From NCBI RefSeq assembly GCF_000415985.1, contig NZ_KE356561.1, forward strand, positions 2,117,159-2,181,158: a stretch of DNA of 64,000 bases, read 5' to 3'. A model generated the notes under the pieces. It ran no database searches, was not told the DNA's origin, and worked only from the letters and a program-made list of their open reading frames with translations. The stretch is from Haloquadratum walsbyi J07HQW2 (GTDB lineage Archaea; Halobacteriota; Halobacteria; Halobacteriales; Haloferacaceae). The translations under genes were made by a program, and so were the position numbers. Positions 8,947-18,598 of the stretch are shown one piece after another (positions within the stretch are counted from its first letter, which is position 1; each line of letters begins with the position of its first letter).

Positions 8947-9846
8947 ATGGAACAGACGGACACAACCGGATTGGCTCACTCAGACGTCCCGGTCGTTGTG
9001 AAAATTGGAGGTGCTCGTGCGGTAGATCCAGCTGATGCAATTGAAGATATCGCCGCAGTTGTCGCTGATGGGCGAGATATCGTTGTTGTTCATGGAGGGT
9101 CAACAGCTGTAGATGAAACGCTTGAAGCACTCGATGAAGAGCCAAGATACGTCGAGACACCCGAAGGGATTGTTGGGCGGTTCACGGATGAGAAGACAAT
9201 GGAAGTGTTCTCGATGGTACTTCCAGGAAAAATTAATACGGATCTTACCGTTGCCCTGCAGTCTGCAGGTGTCAATGCATTAGGATTATCAGGTGTCGAT
9301 GGAGGATTGCTCTGTGGTCCTCGGAAGTCAGCGGTTCGTATTATTGAGGATGGACGAAAGAAAATCGAGCGTGGAGACCATTCAGGGAAGATTGAGACAG
9401 TGAATACGTCACTACTAACAACGTTACTACAAGATAATTATACACCGGTGGTTACAGTTCCGATGCTTGCCGATGATGGGGTTGCAGTTAATGCTGATGC
9501 GGATCGTGCCGCTGCAGCGATTGCTGGAGCACTCAATGGAGAATTAATTGCACTTACTGATGTTGCCGGCGTATATCGCGACCCTGATGATGAGTCGACA
9601 CTCATCGAATCAGTCCAAACACCAGCAGAGTTGGATATACTAAATGACGCTGCAGAAGGCTTTATGAGAAAGAAAATAATGGCTGCTGAGGAAGCACTCA
9701 ACAGCGGTGCAACGACTGTGATAATTGCAGATGCAAACGTGGCAGACCCAATTACTGCTGCGCTGTCCGGTTGTGGTACCCATATCGACACGAACGCAGT
9801 TGAATCGGAGATGAACGTAATTGACAATCAGGAGCAGACACAATGA
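8947..9846 (+). CDS. argB: LysW-glutamate kinase (ArgB/LysZ)
   Basis: 299 residues of the acetylglutamate kinase / amino-acid kinase family. The phosphate-binding N-terminus is VVVKIGGARAVDP, and the glycine-rich VVVHGGSTAVDETLEAL binds substrate. VNADADRAAAAIAGALNGELIALTDVAGVYRD is the nucleotide-binding half. It phosphorylates the gamma-carboxyl of carrier-bound glutamate. It starts two bases after argC and its final codons overlap argD by four bases. Confidence 0.95.
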   Translation: MEQTDTTGLAHSDVPVVVKIGGARAVDPADAIEDIAAVVADGRDIVVVHGGSTAVDETLEALDEEPRYVETPEGIVGRFTDEKTMEVFSMVLPGKINTDLTVALQSAGVNALGLSGVDGGLLCGPRKSAVRIIEDGRKKIERGDHSGKIETVNTSLLTTLLQDNYTPVVTVPMLADDGVAVNADADRAAAAIAGALNGELIALTDVAGVYRDPDDESTLIESVQTPAELDILNDAAEGFMRKKIMAAEEALNSGATTVIIADANVADPITAALSGCGTHIDTNAVESEMNVIDNQEQTQ

Positions 9847-10982
9847 CTGGCGGATTTGTATTTTCTGAAAAACCAATCGAAATCGAATCTGGAGAAGGGG
9901 CATATTTGTATGGAAGCGATGGAACAGCGTATCTTGATTTTGGCGCTTCATACGCTGTTGCATCTATTGGTCACGCACATCCAGCAGTGACTGAGGCTGT
10001 CCAACAGCAAGCAGCTGATTTGACATACGTACAAGCCTCATACCCCGTTGAGACACGAACTGACCTTTATCAGAAACTCGCAACACTCGCACCTGGAGAC
10101 ATTGAGAACGTCTGGCTGTGTAATTCAGGAACCGAGGCAAATGAAGCAGCGATGAAGTTCGCACGATCGGCTACCGGGCGGTCAAAGATTGTTGCGACGA
10201 AACGTGGATTCCACGGACGGACAATGGGAGCACTGGCGATGACGTGGAAAGATAAATACAAAGCGCCGTTTGAACCACTTGCCGGTGGTATTGACTTTGT
10301 TCCGTATGGTGACCCAGAAGCACTGACGGCAGCTATTGATGAAGAAACTGCAGCAGTCTTCCTTGAGCCGGTACAAGGTGAGGGAGGAATCCATCCAGCC
10401 GAAACAGAGTATCTGAGACGTGCTCGCGAGGCGACAGAGGACACAGGCGCGGCGCTTGTATTCGATGAAATTCAAACAGGCGTTGGTCGAACTGGATCGC
10501 TATGGGCCTCCGATGGGGCTGGGGTGACACCAGATATTCTAACGACTGCAAAAGGAATCGCTAATGGTATGCCATTAGGGGCAACGCTCGTTCGTGACTG
10601 GATTGCAGAAGATAGTGGTGACCATGGGTCAACGTTCTCCGGCACACCAGTCGTCTGTGCAGCAGCAAATGCAACTCTTGAGACAATCGTCGAAGAAGAT
10701 GTTCCAGGAAACGCTGCTATGATTGGAGAACATCTACAAGCGTCGATTGCGGATGCAGTTGAAGACCATGATCTCCCAGTCCGCGAGATTCGTGGCGAGG
10801 GATTGATGATTGGTGTTGAAGTGAAACGCGGGGCAAATCGAGTATTAAAGAACCTCGCGCTATCTGAGCAAGTGCTTGCACTTCCTGCCGGTCGAACAGT
10901 CGTGAGGTTGCTTCCCCCGTTGAATATTGATAAAACGCACGCTGACACATTCGTTGAGTCATTTATCGAGGTACTTGGATGA
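9843..10982 (+). CDS. argD: LysW-glutamate-semialdehyde aminotransferase (ArgD/LysJ)
   Basis: 379 residues, class III PLP-dependent aminotransferase. Seen in order: a GASYAVASIGHAHP N-terminal block, the PLP phosphate-binding NSGTEANEAAMKFAR, GFHGRTMGALAMTWK, the PLP-nitrogen Asp in LVFDEIQTGVGRTG, and the Schiff-base lysine in ILTTAKGIANGMPLGA. It makes carrier-bound ornithine. Its start overlaps argB and its stop overlaps the first ATG of argE (ATGA at 10979). Confidence 0.95.
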   Translation: MTGGFVFSEKPIEIESGEGAYLYGSDGTAYLDFGASYAVASIGHAHPAVTEAVQQQAADLTYVQASYPVETRTDLYQKLATLAPGDIENVWLCNSGTEANEAAMKFARSATGRSKIVATKRGFHGRTMGALAMTWKDKYKAPFEPLAGGIDFVPYGDPEALTAAIDEETAAVFLEPVQGEGGIHPAETEYLRRAREATEDTGAALVFDEIQTGVGRTGSLWASDGAGVTPDILTTAKGIANGMPLGATLVRDWIAEDSGDHGSTFSGTPVVCAAANATLETIVEEDVPGNAAMIGEHLQASIADAVEDHDLPVREIRGEGLMIGVEVKRGANRVLKNLALSEQVLALPAGRTVVRLLPPLNIDKTHADTFVESFIEVLG

Positions 10983-12280
10983 ATAACGTCGATGACCATG
11001 CTCGTGCTGATGATTGTGCCCATGCACACACAACCGAGGAGAATGAGATCATCAATAACGCGACTATCGTTACCGATGGTGGTACCTCATTCACGACGAA
11101 TCACAATGCATTCGATGTGCAGCCGGAGTTGACAGATGGACTCAGTGATACACAGACACTCCTAGCTGATCTTGTATCAATTCCATCAACCTCGGGTGAT
11201 GAATCAGCAGCAGCTGAGCGATTATGCCGATTCTTCGAATCACATGGTCGCGACGCGTGGATTGATTCAGTCGGGAATGTCCGTGCACCAGCTGATGATA
11301 GTGTATTATTGACATCACATATCGACACTGTCCCGGGAGATATACCTGTTGAGGTTCAAAACGGAGTACTATGGGGTCGAGGAAGTGTTGATGCGACCGG
11401 ACCGTTAGCAGCAATGGCTGTTACTGCTGTCAAAACTGATGTTTCCTTTGCTGGAGTTGTCCGTGAAGAGACGACATCTGCTGGCGCATGGCATCTTGTT
11501 GAGAACCGTACACCCCCGGAGATCGTCATCAATGGTGAGCCGTCTGGGTGGGATGGAATCACCCTCGGCTATCGCGGAATGCTCTCAGGGAAATATGTTG
11601 CAACGAGTGAACTTGGTCACTCATCGCGACCAGATGACAATGCAATTCAATCAGCGGTAAATTGGTGGTCAAGCGTTGCTTCATTCTTTGAATCCGAAGA
11701 TACTGAAAATGCTGATGGCGTGTTCGAGACGGTCACCACAAAGCCAGTCGCATTTGATGGCGGTCCAACTGAGGATGGGCTTGTCGTTGAATCAACTGTT
11801 GATGTCCAGTTCCGTGTGCCACCGAAATATACAATCGAAGATGTTCGGGAGGTAGCTGAAGGCGAATTGAGCGATGGGAGTGTCCATTGGGAAAAGCCGA
11901 TTCCACCGGTCATGAAAAGCCCTCGAACAGATGTGGCACGAGCATTTCGCGTTGCAATCCGCTCGGCTGGTGGTGAACCACGGTTGCTACGGAAAACTGG
12001 AACGAGTGATATGAATATTTTCTCTGGAGCCTGGGATTGCCCGATGGCAACGTATGGTCCTGGCGATTCAGATCTTGACCATGCACCGAATGAACATCTT
12101 GATCTCGCAGAATACGATGGTGCAATCTCGGTGCTTGTGGATGTCTGTGATCGACTCACAAATTCAGAGTCAAATACATCCACTGCAACAGACCCAGATA
12201 CAGAGTCTGAAACGGATCGACATCAGATAGATAGCGGACAAAACCCTGCTGAGATAGACCCAGAGCTGACCAGAGCATGA
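10979..12280 (+). CDS. argE: LysW-ornithine hydrolase (ArgE/LysK family peptidase)
   Basis: 433 residues, M20 zinc-peptidase family; it releases ornithine from LysW. Metal ligands are visible in LLTSHIDTVPG (His-x-Asp), GRGSVDATGPLAAMA and VREETTSAGAWHL (catalytic Glu pair). A later TGTSDMNIF and the final metal His in DSDLDHAPNEHLDL complete the site. The family domain begins near residue 50 (TQTLLADLVSIPSTSGDESA). The first 46 residues are an unusual Asn/Asp/His-rich leader, so a start at GTG 11117 is a real alternative. A further 40-residue acidic tail ends the protein. The block stops here; argF has its own 166-base leader. Confidence 0.9.
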   Translation: MNNVDDHARADDCAHAHTTEENEIINNATIVTDGGTSFTTNHNAFDVQPELTDGLSDTQTLLADLVSIPSTSGDESAAAERLCRFFESHGRDAWIDSVGNVRAPADDSVLLTSHIDTVPGDIPVEVQNGVLWGRGSVDATGPLAAMAVTAVKTDVSFAGVVREETTSAGAWHLVENRTPPEIVINGEPSGWDGITLGYRGMLSGKYVATSELGHSSRPDDNAIQSAVNWWSSVASFFESEDTENADGVFETVTTKPVAFDGGPTEDGLVVESTVDVQFRVPPKYTIEDVREVAEGELSDGSVHWEKPIPPVMKSPRTDVARAFRVAIRSAGGEPRLLRKTGTSDMNIFSGAWDCPMATYGPGDSDLDHAPNEHLDLAEYDGAISVLVDVCDRLTNSESNTSTATDPDTESETDRHQIDSGQNPAEIDPELTRA

Positions 12281-12446
12281 TTGTGAAATCATTGTCGAGT
12301 CGATGAAGCCACTAACATCAACGCATGACACAACAACGGTAATAATACTAATACTGACTTTGCGATTGAATAGCGCACCGTAAGCTGCACCCGAGCTCAT
12401 AATTAAATACTGAAGTCAAGAACAAATGCAAAAAGAGAGGATATAA

Positions 12447-13349
12447 ATGCCCAATTCAAATGATTTTCTTGATATTGATGATCTAACCACAGCTGAACTA
12501 CAGAGTATTCTGGGTCAGGCAACTGCACTCAAACGCGGCAATGATGATACACAATTCCCCAATAGAACACTTGGGATGCTTTTCGAGAAACCAAGCACAC
12601 GGACACGGATTTCGTTTGAAACAGGAATGACAGAACTCGGCGGGCATGCAATTTTTTTGGGGCCTGACGATATTCAGTTAGGACATGGTGAACCATTGTC
12701 TGATACTGCAAGAGTTCTTTCAGGCTATGTTGATGTCGTGATGGCTCGATTATTCGATCATGATGACCTTCTTGAAATTGCCGCTCATGCCGATATTCCC
12801 GTAATTAATGGACTTACTGACGATGCACACCCCTGTCAAACGCTTGCAGATCTTTTGACAATTAAAGAGGAATTTGACGGGTTTGATGATGTGCAGGTGG
12901 TATGGATTGGAGATGGGAACAACGTTGGACAGTCACTCGTGATCGGCGCGGCGATGGTCGGGCTTGATTTGACTATTGTCACTCCGCCAGGATATGGAAT
13001 GGACCAGTCAGTGCTGGAACAGGCGGCTGCACTTGGTCAGCCACCAACGGTTGCTGATACCCCGGCGGCTGCTGTAAATGGTTCAGATGTCGTATACACC
13101 GATGTGTGGATTTCGATGGGACAAGAAGAACAACGCGATAAAAAGTTAGCAGCTTTCGAGGGATATCAGGTTAATGAATCATTGTTAGCAGATAGCGACG
13201 CTCAGGTGATGCATTGTCTTCCAGCACATCGCGGTGAAGAAATCACAGATGAGGTATTAACAGGCACTCAAACGCTTGTTTGGGAACAAGCTGAAAATCG
13301 GCTACACGCACAAAAAGGACTTCTCGTTGAGTTACTGTCCAAGAATTAA
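12447..13349 (+). CDS. argF: Ornithine carbamoyltransferase
   Basis: 300 residues. It transfers carbamoyl phosphate to ornithine, giving citrulline for ArgG. The carbamoyl-phosphate loop is FEKPSTRTRISFETGM. The second signature is DDAHPCQTLADLLT, and the ornithine-binding MHCLPAHRGEEITDEVL loop contains the reactive cysteine. It lies 166 bases beyond argE in the same direction with an AT-rich leader. That completes a full glutamate-to-arginine gene set within 9.5 kb, except for carbamoyl phosphate synthetase, which is not in the window. Confidence 0.97.
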   Translation: MPNSNDFLDIDDLTTAELQSILGQATALKRGNDDTQFPNRTLGMLFEKPSTRTRISFETGMTELGGHAIFLGPDDIQLGHGEPLSDTARVLSGYVDVVMARLFDHDDLLEIAAHADIPVINGLTDDAHPCQTLADLLTIKEEFDGFDDVQVVWIGDGNNVGQSLVIGAAMVGLDLTIVTPPGYGMDQSVLEQAAALGQPPTVADTPAAAVNGSDVVYTDVWISMGQEEQRDKKLAAFEGYQVNESLLADSDAQVMHCLPAHRGEEITDEVLTGTQTLVWEQAENRLHAQKGLLVELLSKN

Positions 13350-13639
13350 TGCGATGAATCACTGAAACTGAGCATGAATTCAAAGCCAAAATCAAAGCCA
13401 CGCATATCAAGCATTTGAGTTTAAAGTTGAGAGTATATACCCCGGAGATAATGACAGTTATGTGCGCTCAGGATGCAGCACGGTCGATTACTACAATGTA
13501 GTCCAGCCTTGACACTGAAATGCAAGTTCTTCAGTAATGGTAACAGGAGTCTATGAATATAAAATACACAGAAACGTTACCATCTTAGCGAGAATGATCT
13601 GTGCGAGAGTTTTAATCTAATCAAGAGACAACATTCTGT

Positions 13640-15835
13640 GTGTCGACAACTGGTGACTACGAACGGTTCTTTCCGTATGAAGAGCCATATCCAAACCAAC
13701 GCTCGGCGATGGGTGAGATTGCCGAAGCACTTGATGAGCAACGAGACGTTCTCTTAGAAGGAGCACCTGGAACAGGAAAAACGCTCTCTGCACTGTGTCC
13801 GGCGGTTGAATATGCTCGACGAACTGACAAGACAGTTGTCATCACAACGAATGTCCACCAGCAGATGCGGCAATTTGTCTCGGACGCACGGGCTATTGTT
13901 CACAATGACGTGGATTCAATTCGCGCTGTGGTGTTCAAAGGCAAATCATCAATGTGTCATATTGATGTTGATTATCAGGAGTGTCAAACACTTCGAGACA
14001 CAACGCGGAGTCTTGTAGATAAAGAGCGCGAACGTACACAACTTCGTGAGCAAGCGACAGCATTGCTGGATGAGATTCGTGAGGGAGACGATGGAGCCGC
14101 GTCAGCGCGAACTGCGGTGACGGATGAACTTGAGTCAGTTACATCCGAAATTGAGGATCTTTCTGCAGGAAATATCTGTGAATATTATCATAATAATCTT
14201 ACAGAAACAGACTCAACTGACGCATTTTTTGAATGGTTATTTGACGACGTCCGAACAGCTGAAGAGGTGTATGAATATGCCGATGAACGTCAGCTATGTG
14301 GATATGAACTTCTAAAAGAGGGTATTGAGGGTGTTGATCTGGTTATCTGCAATTATCATCACCTACTTGACCCAGCGATTCGTGAGCAGTTTTTCCGATG
14401 GCTCGGTCGTGACCCAGATGATATTGTGGCTGTATTTGATGAGGCTCATAATATTGAATCAGCCGCGCGTGATCACGCCGGACGGACGCTGACAGAAAAC
14501 ACGCTCGAGGAGGCATTAACCGAAATTAACGACTGTGAGGATTCACGTGCTGAACCTGCAACAAATGTATTTGAGGCGTTCCTCACAGCACTTCGAAGGA
14601 CCTCCGATGATTCGTTTGGGTTTGGTGAACGTGAGCAGGTTACATCAGAGTGGTATGATCTCACGATTACGAATACTGATCGGCGAGATGATTTGACACT
14701 TGAGTTTCTCAAACAGTACGAGGGTCGTGGGATTAATACTGAAATTGATCTTGCACGGCAACTCGCTGAGTCGATTGATTCACAGCATGAAACGGCGTAC
14801 AAAAATGGGGAGACAGCAACACGAAAAGAGTGTCAGTCACTACAAGCAGCGTCATTCCTTGATGCATGGATGACAGATAATGATACCGTCGATACCCACC
14901 CAATAATTTCAGTTCGGCGCGATGAAGGGACGAATGAGGTGTACGCCCGCGCAGAATTATATCGATGCATTCCACGAAGTGTTACTGCAGATCTATTTGA
15001 TGAAGTTCACTCGAGTGTGTTAATGTCGGCAACATTACGACCATTCGACGTCGCTGAAGATGTGCTCGGGCTATCAGATCCGGTTCAGATGGCGTATGAT
15101 CTGGCGTACCCGGAAGATAATCGTCGAACGCTTGCGATTAAAACACCAGCATTGTTTAGCTCAGCACGGAACGATTCCGATACTCAAAGGATTATCGCAG
15201 ACACACTTGCGGATGCTGCACGCTTCACGCCTGGAAATGCACTGTTTTTCTTCCCATCGTACGCAGAAGCCGAACGGTATGCAACGCAACTCAGGCAACA
15301 CGACGCTGTATTCAAACCAGTGATGCTCGATGAATCAGGCACTGAGACAGAACCACTCAGACAGTCGTTTGTTGATCATAGTGGATCTGTGCTCTGTACC
15401 TCACTGTGGGGAACGCTCGCAGAAGGCGTGAGTTTCGATGATGATGATGCACGGACCGTTGCCGTCGTTGGGGTCCCGTATCCACATCTTTCTGAGCGGG
15501 CTGAAGCGGTCCAGAACGCATATGATCGGGCATATAGCGGTCAAAAAAACGCCGGATGGCAATATGGAATTGAAATTCCAACGATTCGGAAAACACGGCA
15601 GGCACTTGGTCGAGTTATTCGTTCACCATCAGACTATGGAGTGCGTCTTCTTATCGATAAGCGGTATACACAAGAAAGCGCCGAGATGGGAAAATACGGC
15701 GTTCGAGGTCAATTCCCACCTGAAGAGCGTGCGGAGTTAATCGATGTTGATCCATCAAAAGTGCAGTTTGCGCTATTAAATTTCTATGATGATCTTGATG
15801 CATATGATGGAGCAGTACCATCACCGTCTCCCTAG
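13640..15835 (+). CDS. XPD/Rad3-like iron-sulfur DNA helicase
   Basis: 731 residues starting at GTG 13640; superfamily 2, XPD/DinG family 5'-3' helicase involved in DNA repair. Walker A is EGAPGTGKTLSALCP near residue 40. Four cysteines in the Fe-S insertion are seen: SSMCHIDVDYQEC, then NICEYYH and QLCGYELL. The DEAH box is VFDEAHNIES, motif III-like VLMSATLRPFD, and the C-terminal RecA domain ends with motif VI RKTRQALGRVIRSPSDYG. All elements for an active enzyme are present. A 290-base spacer separates it from argF; I see no gene or clear structure there. The P450 gene starts 39 bases after its stop. Confidence 0.9.
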   Translation: MSTTGDYERFFPYEEPYPNQRSAMGEIAEALDEQRDVLLEGAPGTGKTLSALCPAVEYARRTDKTVVITTNVHQQMRQFVSDARAIVHNDVDSIRAVVFKGKSSMCHIDVDYQECQTLRDTTRSLVDKERERTQLREQATALLDEIREGDDGAASARTAVTDELESVTSEIEDLSAGNICEYYHNNLTETDSTDAFFEWLFDDVRTAEEVYEYADERQLCGYELLKEGIEGVDLVICNYHHLLDPAIREQFFRWLGRDPDDIVAVFDEAHNIESAARDHAGRTLTENTLEEALTEINDCEDSRAEPATNVFEAFLTALRRTSDDSFGFGEREQVTSEWYDLTITNTDRRDDLTLEFLKQYEGRGINTEIDLARQLAESIDSQHETAYKNGETATRKECQSLQAASFLDAWMTDNDTVDTHPIISVRRDEGTNEVYARAELYRCIPRSVTADLFDEVHSSVLMSATLRPFDVAEDVLGLSDPVQMAYDLAYPEDNRRTLAIKTPALFSSARNDSDTQRIIADTLADAARFTPGNALFFFPSYAEAERYATQLRQHDAVFKPVMLDESGTETEPLRQSFVDHSGSVLCTSLWGTLAEGVSFDDDDARTVAVVGVPYPHLSERAEAVQNAYDRAYSGQKNAGWQYGIEIPTIRKTRQALGRVIRSPSDYGVRLLIDKRYTQESAEMGKYGVRGQFPPEERAELIDVDPSKVQFALLNFYDDLDAYDGAVPSPSP

Positions 15836-15874
15836 CCGAACAGCTGATACCGCTTCAGGACAAAGCGAAATATA

Positions 15875-17236
15875 ATGAGTACACAACCGCCGGGCCCAAA
15901 CGGGGTGCCGGTGTTTGGCAATAGTCGTCAGTATGCAAGCGACCCGTTCACTTTCCTTCGAAGCGTCGCAGACGCTTACGGTGATGTGGTGCGATTCAGT
16001 CTTGGACCACTTGATACGTACATGCTGACAAATCCGGCAGACATTGAGCGTGTATTGGTCACAGATGACCCGAAATATCAAAAACCAGACTTCCAAGATG
16101 ATGCTATCGGAACACTCCTTGGGGATGGGTTACTGATGAGTGAGGGTGAGACATGGCAGAAACAACGACGACTCGCACAGCCAGCTTTCAGCCCAAAGCG
16201 AATCACGTCGCTTGCGGAGACAATGACCGACCACACAAGAGGGATGATTAATCAGTGGGAGGCTGGGGATATCAGAGATGTTCATCTTGAGATGGCACGC
16301 GTAACGGTACGAATTATTGTTGAAGCTATGTTCGGTTCATCATTGACTGATGAGCAAACAACAGCGGTTCAGGAGAATCTTGAACCACTTGGAAAACGTT
16401 TTGAGCCGGATCCGCTTCGATTCATTATTCCAGACTGGGTGCCGACACAGGAAAATCGAGAATATCATGAGTCAGTCGAAATACTTGAAGATGTAATTGA
16501 TGAGATTGTCTCTGAACGGTTAGGGACTGAGACGGATGCAGATATTGACCCCGGTGCGAGCAATGACGCCGACCCAATGGATTTACTATCTATCTTGCTC
16601 CGAGCAAAGCAACGCGGTGAGCAGACAGATAAACAGCTTCGAGATGAGATGATGACAATGTTATTGGCTGGTCATGATACCACGGCGCTTACGCTGACTT
16701 ATACATGGTATCTTCTCTCGGAGCATCCAGAAGTGAGAACCCAAGTATATGAAGAGATTGCATCAGTCTGTGGTGGGGAGACGCCAACAATGTCTGATAC
16801 TCGATCGTTCGATTACATCGAACGTGTCTTACAGGAGGCGATGCGGCTATATCCACCGGTATATGTCATTTTCCGTGAACCACAGGTCGATGTGAGACTC
16901 GGGGGATATCGAATCCCAGCCGGATCAGCAATTATGTTACCACAATGGGTCGTGCATCGGTCGCCGCGGTGGTATGATAATCCAACGGCGTTTGACCCAG
17001 ATCGATGGCGTCCAAAGCGTCGAGCCGATCGACCACGATTTTCGTATTTCCCGTTTGGAGGAGGACCACGTCACTGTATTGGTAAGCACTTTTCAATGCT
17101 AGAGGCAAAGCTCATTTTAGGAACTGTTGCACAGGAGTATGAATTAGATTACGTTCGGGATCGTCAATTTGATCTTCGAGGATCGTTGACGATGCATCCT
17201 GATGAGCCGATGGGAATGCGAGTCACCGAGCGCTAA
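15875..17236 (+). CDS. Cytochrome P450
   Basis: 453 residues, soluble (no N-terminal anchor), like prokaryotic P450s. The I-helix oxygen-activating motif is LLAGHDTTALTLTYTW, the K-helix ExxR is LQEAMRLYPPVY, and the heme loop is FPFGGGPRHCIGKHFSMLE with the cysteine ligand. Together these show an intact monooxygenase. Substrate is unknown. Its layout resembles haloarchaeal P450s of the Halobacterium type (from memory, not searched). No ferredoxin or reductase partner is adjacent; a ferredoxin gene occurs at 53.5 kb but nothing links the two. The end overlaps by 14 bases the 3' end of the convergent gene on the other strand. Confidence 0.95.
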   Translation: MSTQPPGPNGVPVFGNSRQYASDPFTFLRSVADAYGDVVRFSLGPLDTYMLTNPADIERVLVTDDPKYQKPDFQDDAIGTLLGDGLLMSEGETWQKQRRLAQPAFSPKRITSLAETMTDHTRGMINQWEAGDIRDVHLEMARVTVRIIVEAMFGSSLTDEQTTAVQENLEPLGKRFEPDPLRFIIPDWVPTQENREYHESVEILEDVIDEIVSERLGTETDADIDPGASNDADPMDLLSILLRAKQRGEQTDKQLRDEMMTMLLAGHDTTALTLTYTWYLLSEHPEVRTQVYEEIASVCGGETPTMSDTRSFDYIERVLQEAMRLYPPVYVIFREPQVDVRLGGYRIPAGSAIMLPQWVVHRSPRWYDNPTAFDPDRWRPKRRADRPRFSYFPFGGGPRHCIGKHFSMLEAKLILGTVAQEYELDYVRDRQFDLRGSLTMHPDEPMGMRVTER

Positions 17237-17774
17237 GATTGATTTGAGCAGCATTTTCGCGGTATCGATTATCCCATATCTGAAGCGTATTGACGCTCCA
17301 TTTAATTGGGTCGATTGATCGTTGTTTGATAAACTGTACTGCATCTGCGGTCTCACCGCCACGTGCGAGTGTTACGTGTGGAACATAATCACTACCCTCA
17401 AGACCAGCAATAGCATCAAATGATTTGCATAGATAATTGTGTAGTGTCATGAGCGATTGACTCTCGACAGCGAGATAGACAACAGGAGCAGTCCCTCCTG
17501 GTGGATTCTCAAAGAAATCAATGCCGGTGATCGATACCTCAATTTGATTTGGGGTAGTCGATGATGTGAGGATCGGGCGAAGTCGTTCACGAAGCACAGG
17601 GAGTGAGATGTCTGCAGATATTTGTCCGCCACGTGGCGTGGTAGTGTCCGTTTCGAATCGCTTGAGCACGAGCGTCTGCCGCTCTCGTCGGTTGTCAAAG
17701 GCCATCAGCTCAGCGTGAAGACTACTCGTGAGCTGTGATATCTTGGGTGGAAGCGGAATATTGAGACTAAACAT
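17223..17774 (-). CDS. 2'-5' RNA ligase / RNA cyclic phosphodiesterase family protein, first His replaced
   Basis: 183 residues of the 2H phosphoesterase superfamily as found in haloarchaea. The start is MFSLNIPLPPKISQL, and a segment of the form (T)GIDFFENP.GTAPVVYLAVES precedes the second signature motif YVPHVTLARGG (HxTx) near residue 140. The first signature, normally HxT/S in a segment like RERHxLVLKR, here reads RERQTLVLKRF: the codon is CAG, so the catalytic His is Gln. It may therefore be inactive or altered; RNA binding could remain. It is convergent with the P450 gene and overlaps it by 14 bases. Confidence 0.75.
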   Translation of the reverse strand: MFSLNIPLPPKISQLTSSLHAELMAFDNRRERQTLVLKRFETDTTTPRGGQISADISLPVLRERLRPILTSSTTPNQIEVSITGIDFFENPPGGTAPVVYLAVESQSLMTLHNYLCKSFDAIAGLEGSDYVPHVTLARGGETADAVQFIKQRSIDPIKWSVNTLQIWDNRYRENAAQINLSAR

Positions 17775-17940
17775 TAATAGATTATATATGACTCAATCAA
17801 AAAGCCTCACCGTTCAAATGATGTTCAGTTCAATTCCGACTAACTCTCAGTCATCTATTCATTACCGCGGCGGTGATTAGAGTGGCATTTAAATTAAATA
17901 ACCGTTATAATTTTATCTACCGACTCTGCTAATCACAAGT

Positions 17941-18102
17941 ATGTCTCATCAGCGTATACCGCCAGGATCTGAAGAGTCACCAAAACAAACAAACTCAGAA
18001 TTAAATCAAAGTTTATTCGCATGGATCCGAAATCATCTGAAATCATGGTCGGGTCGATATATCTCGATGCGGGTCACTGCCCGAATAGGACATCAAGATT
18101 GA
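17941..18102 (+). CDS. Possible small basic protein (53 residues)
   Basis: An ATG frame in the 383-base gap between two leftward genes: it starts MSHQRIPPGSEESPKQTNSE and ends VTARIGHQD before TGA. The C-terminal half is basic and Trp-rich (FAWIRNHLKSWSGRY), unlike random haloarchaeal noise. An AT-rich TTATAATTTTATC sequence ends about 23 bases before the ATG, a plausible leaderless promoter. No family is recognised. It could equally be a chance frame; only conservation would decide. Confidence 0.35.
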   Translation: MSHQRIPPGSEESPKQTNSELNQSLFAWIRNHLKSWSGRYISMRVTARIGHQD

Positions 18103-18157
18103 TCGGTAGGCAGACCAGATAATCGCTTGACTGGATTGTTTATCAATGTCAGTCTAA

Positions 18158-18595
18158 TCACTCTGTTGACTCGCGAACAGTGATGACAGGAACCGGTGAA
18201 TGCCGGACAACTCTTTCCGTAACGCTTCCCACAAGATAGTGATCAAGCCCGGTCCGACCGTGTGTTCCCATCACCACAGCATCAACTGGTTCGTCTGTAG
18301 CTATTTCAAGTATCGACTCATGTGGGATTCCCTGAGTAACTGTTTGTTCGGTGTCGGTATCATCAGGCATTCGCTCGATTGCATCTTCAGTTGCTGATGT
18401 CGCATGTTCATGTTCAGCGTTTTCCCACGCGTCAGGGGCAACACCACTACTTGGGCTATTGAACCGACTACGTCCATCAGCGACAGAAAGAACATGAACG
18501 GTACTATCAGCAAGAGCAGCCAGTGACCCGGCGTGATCGGCTGCGATCAATGAAGCGGTGCTCCCGTCTGTCGGTAAGAGAATTGTCTCATACAT
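18158..18595 (-). CDS. Universal stress protein (UspA family)
   Basis: 145 residues, single Usp domain. It begins MYETILLPTDGSTAS and ends with the ATP-binding signature VMGTHGRTGLDHYLVGSVTE, spaced as in ATP-binding (not UspA-type) members, then HSPVPVITVR. The middle linker is rich in Asp/Glu/His. The start codon lies three bases beyond the stop of the upstream TauE-type gene, so both are on one transcript. This suggests a stress-linked role tied to the exporter, an inference from position only. Confidence 0.92.
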   Translation of the reverse strand: MYETILLPTDGSTASLIAADHAGSLAALADSTVHVLSVADGRSRFNSPSSGVAPDAWENAEHEHATSATEDAIERMPDDTDTEQTVTQGIPHESILEIATDEPVDAVVMGTHGRTGLDHYLVGSVTERVVRHSPVPVITVRESTE

Positions 18596-18598
18596 GAA

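Noticed and set aside
9438..9827. Long antisense open frames inside the arginine genes, here opposite argB
   Set aside because: They arise from codon bias on the sense strand; no homology and no promoter context.
11647..12183. A 178-codon frame opposite argE
   Set aside because: Ser/Thr-rich mirror of an Asp/Glu-rich gene; a shadow of the real gene.
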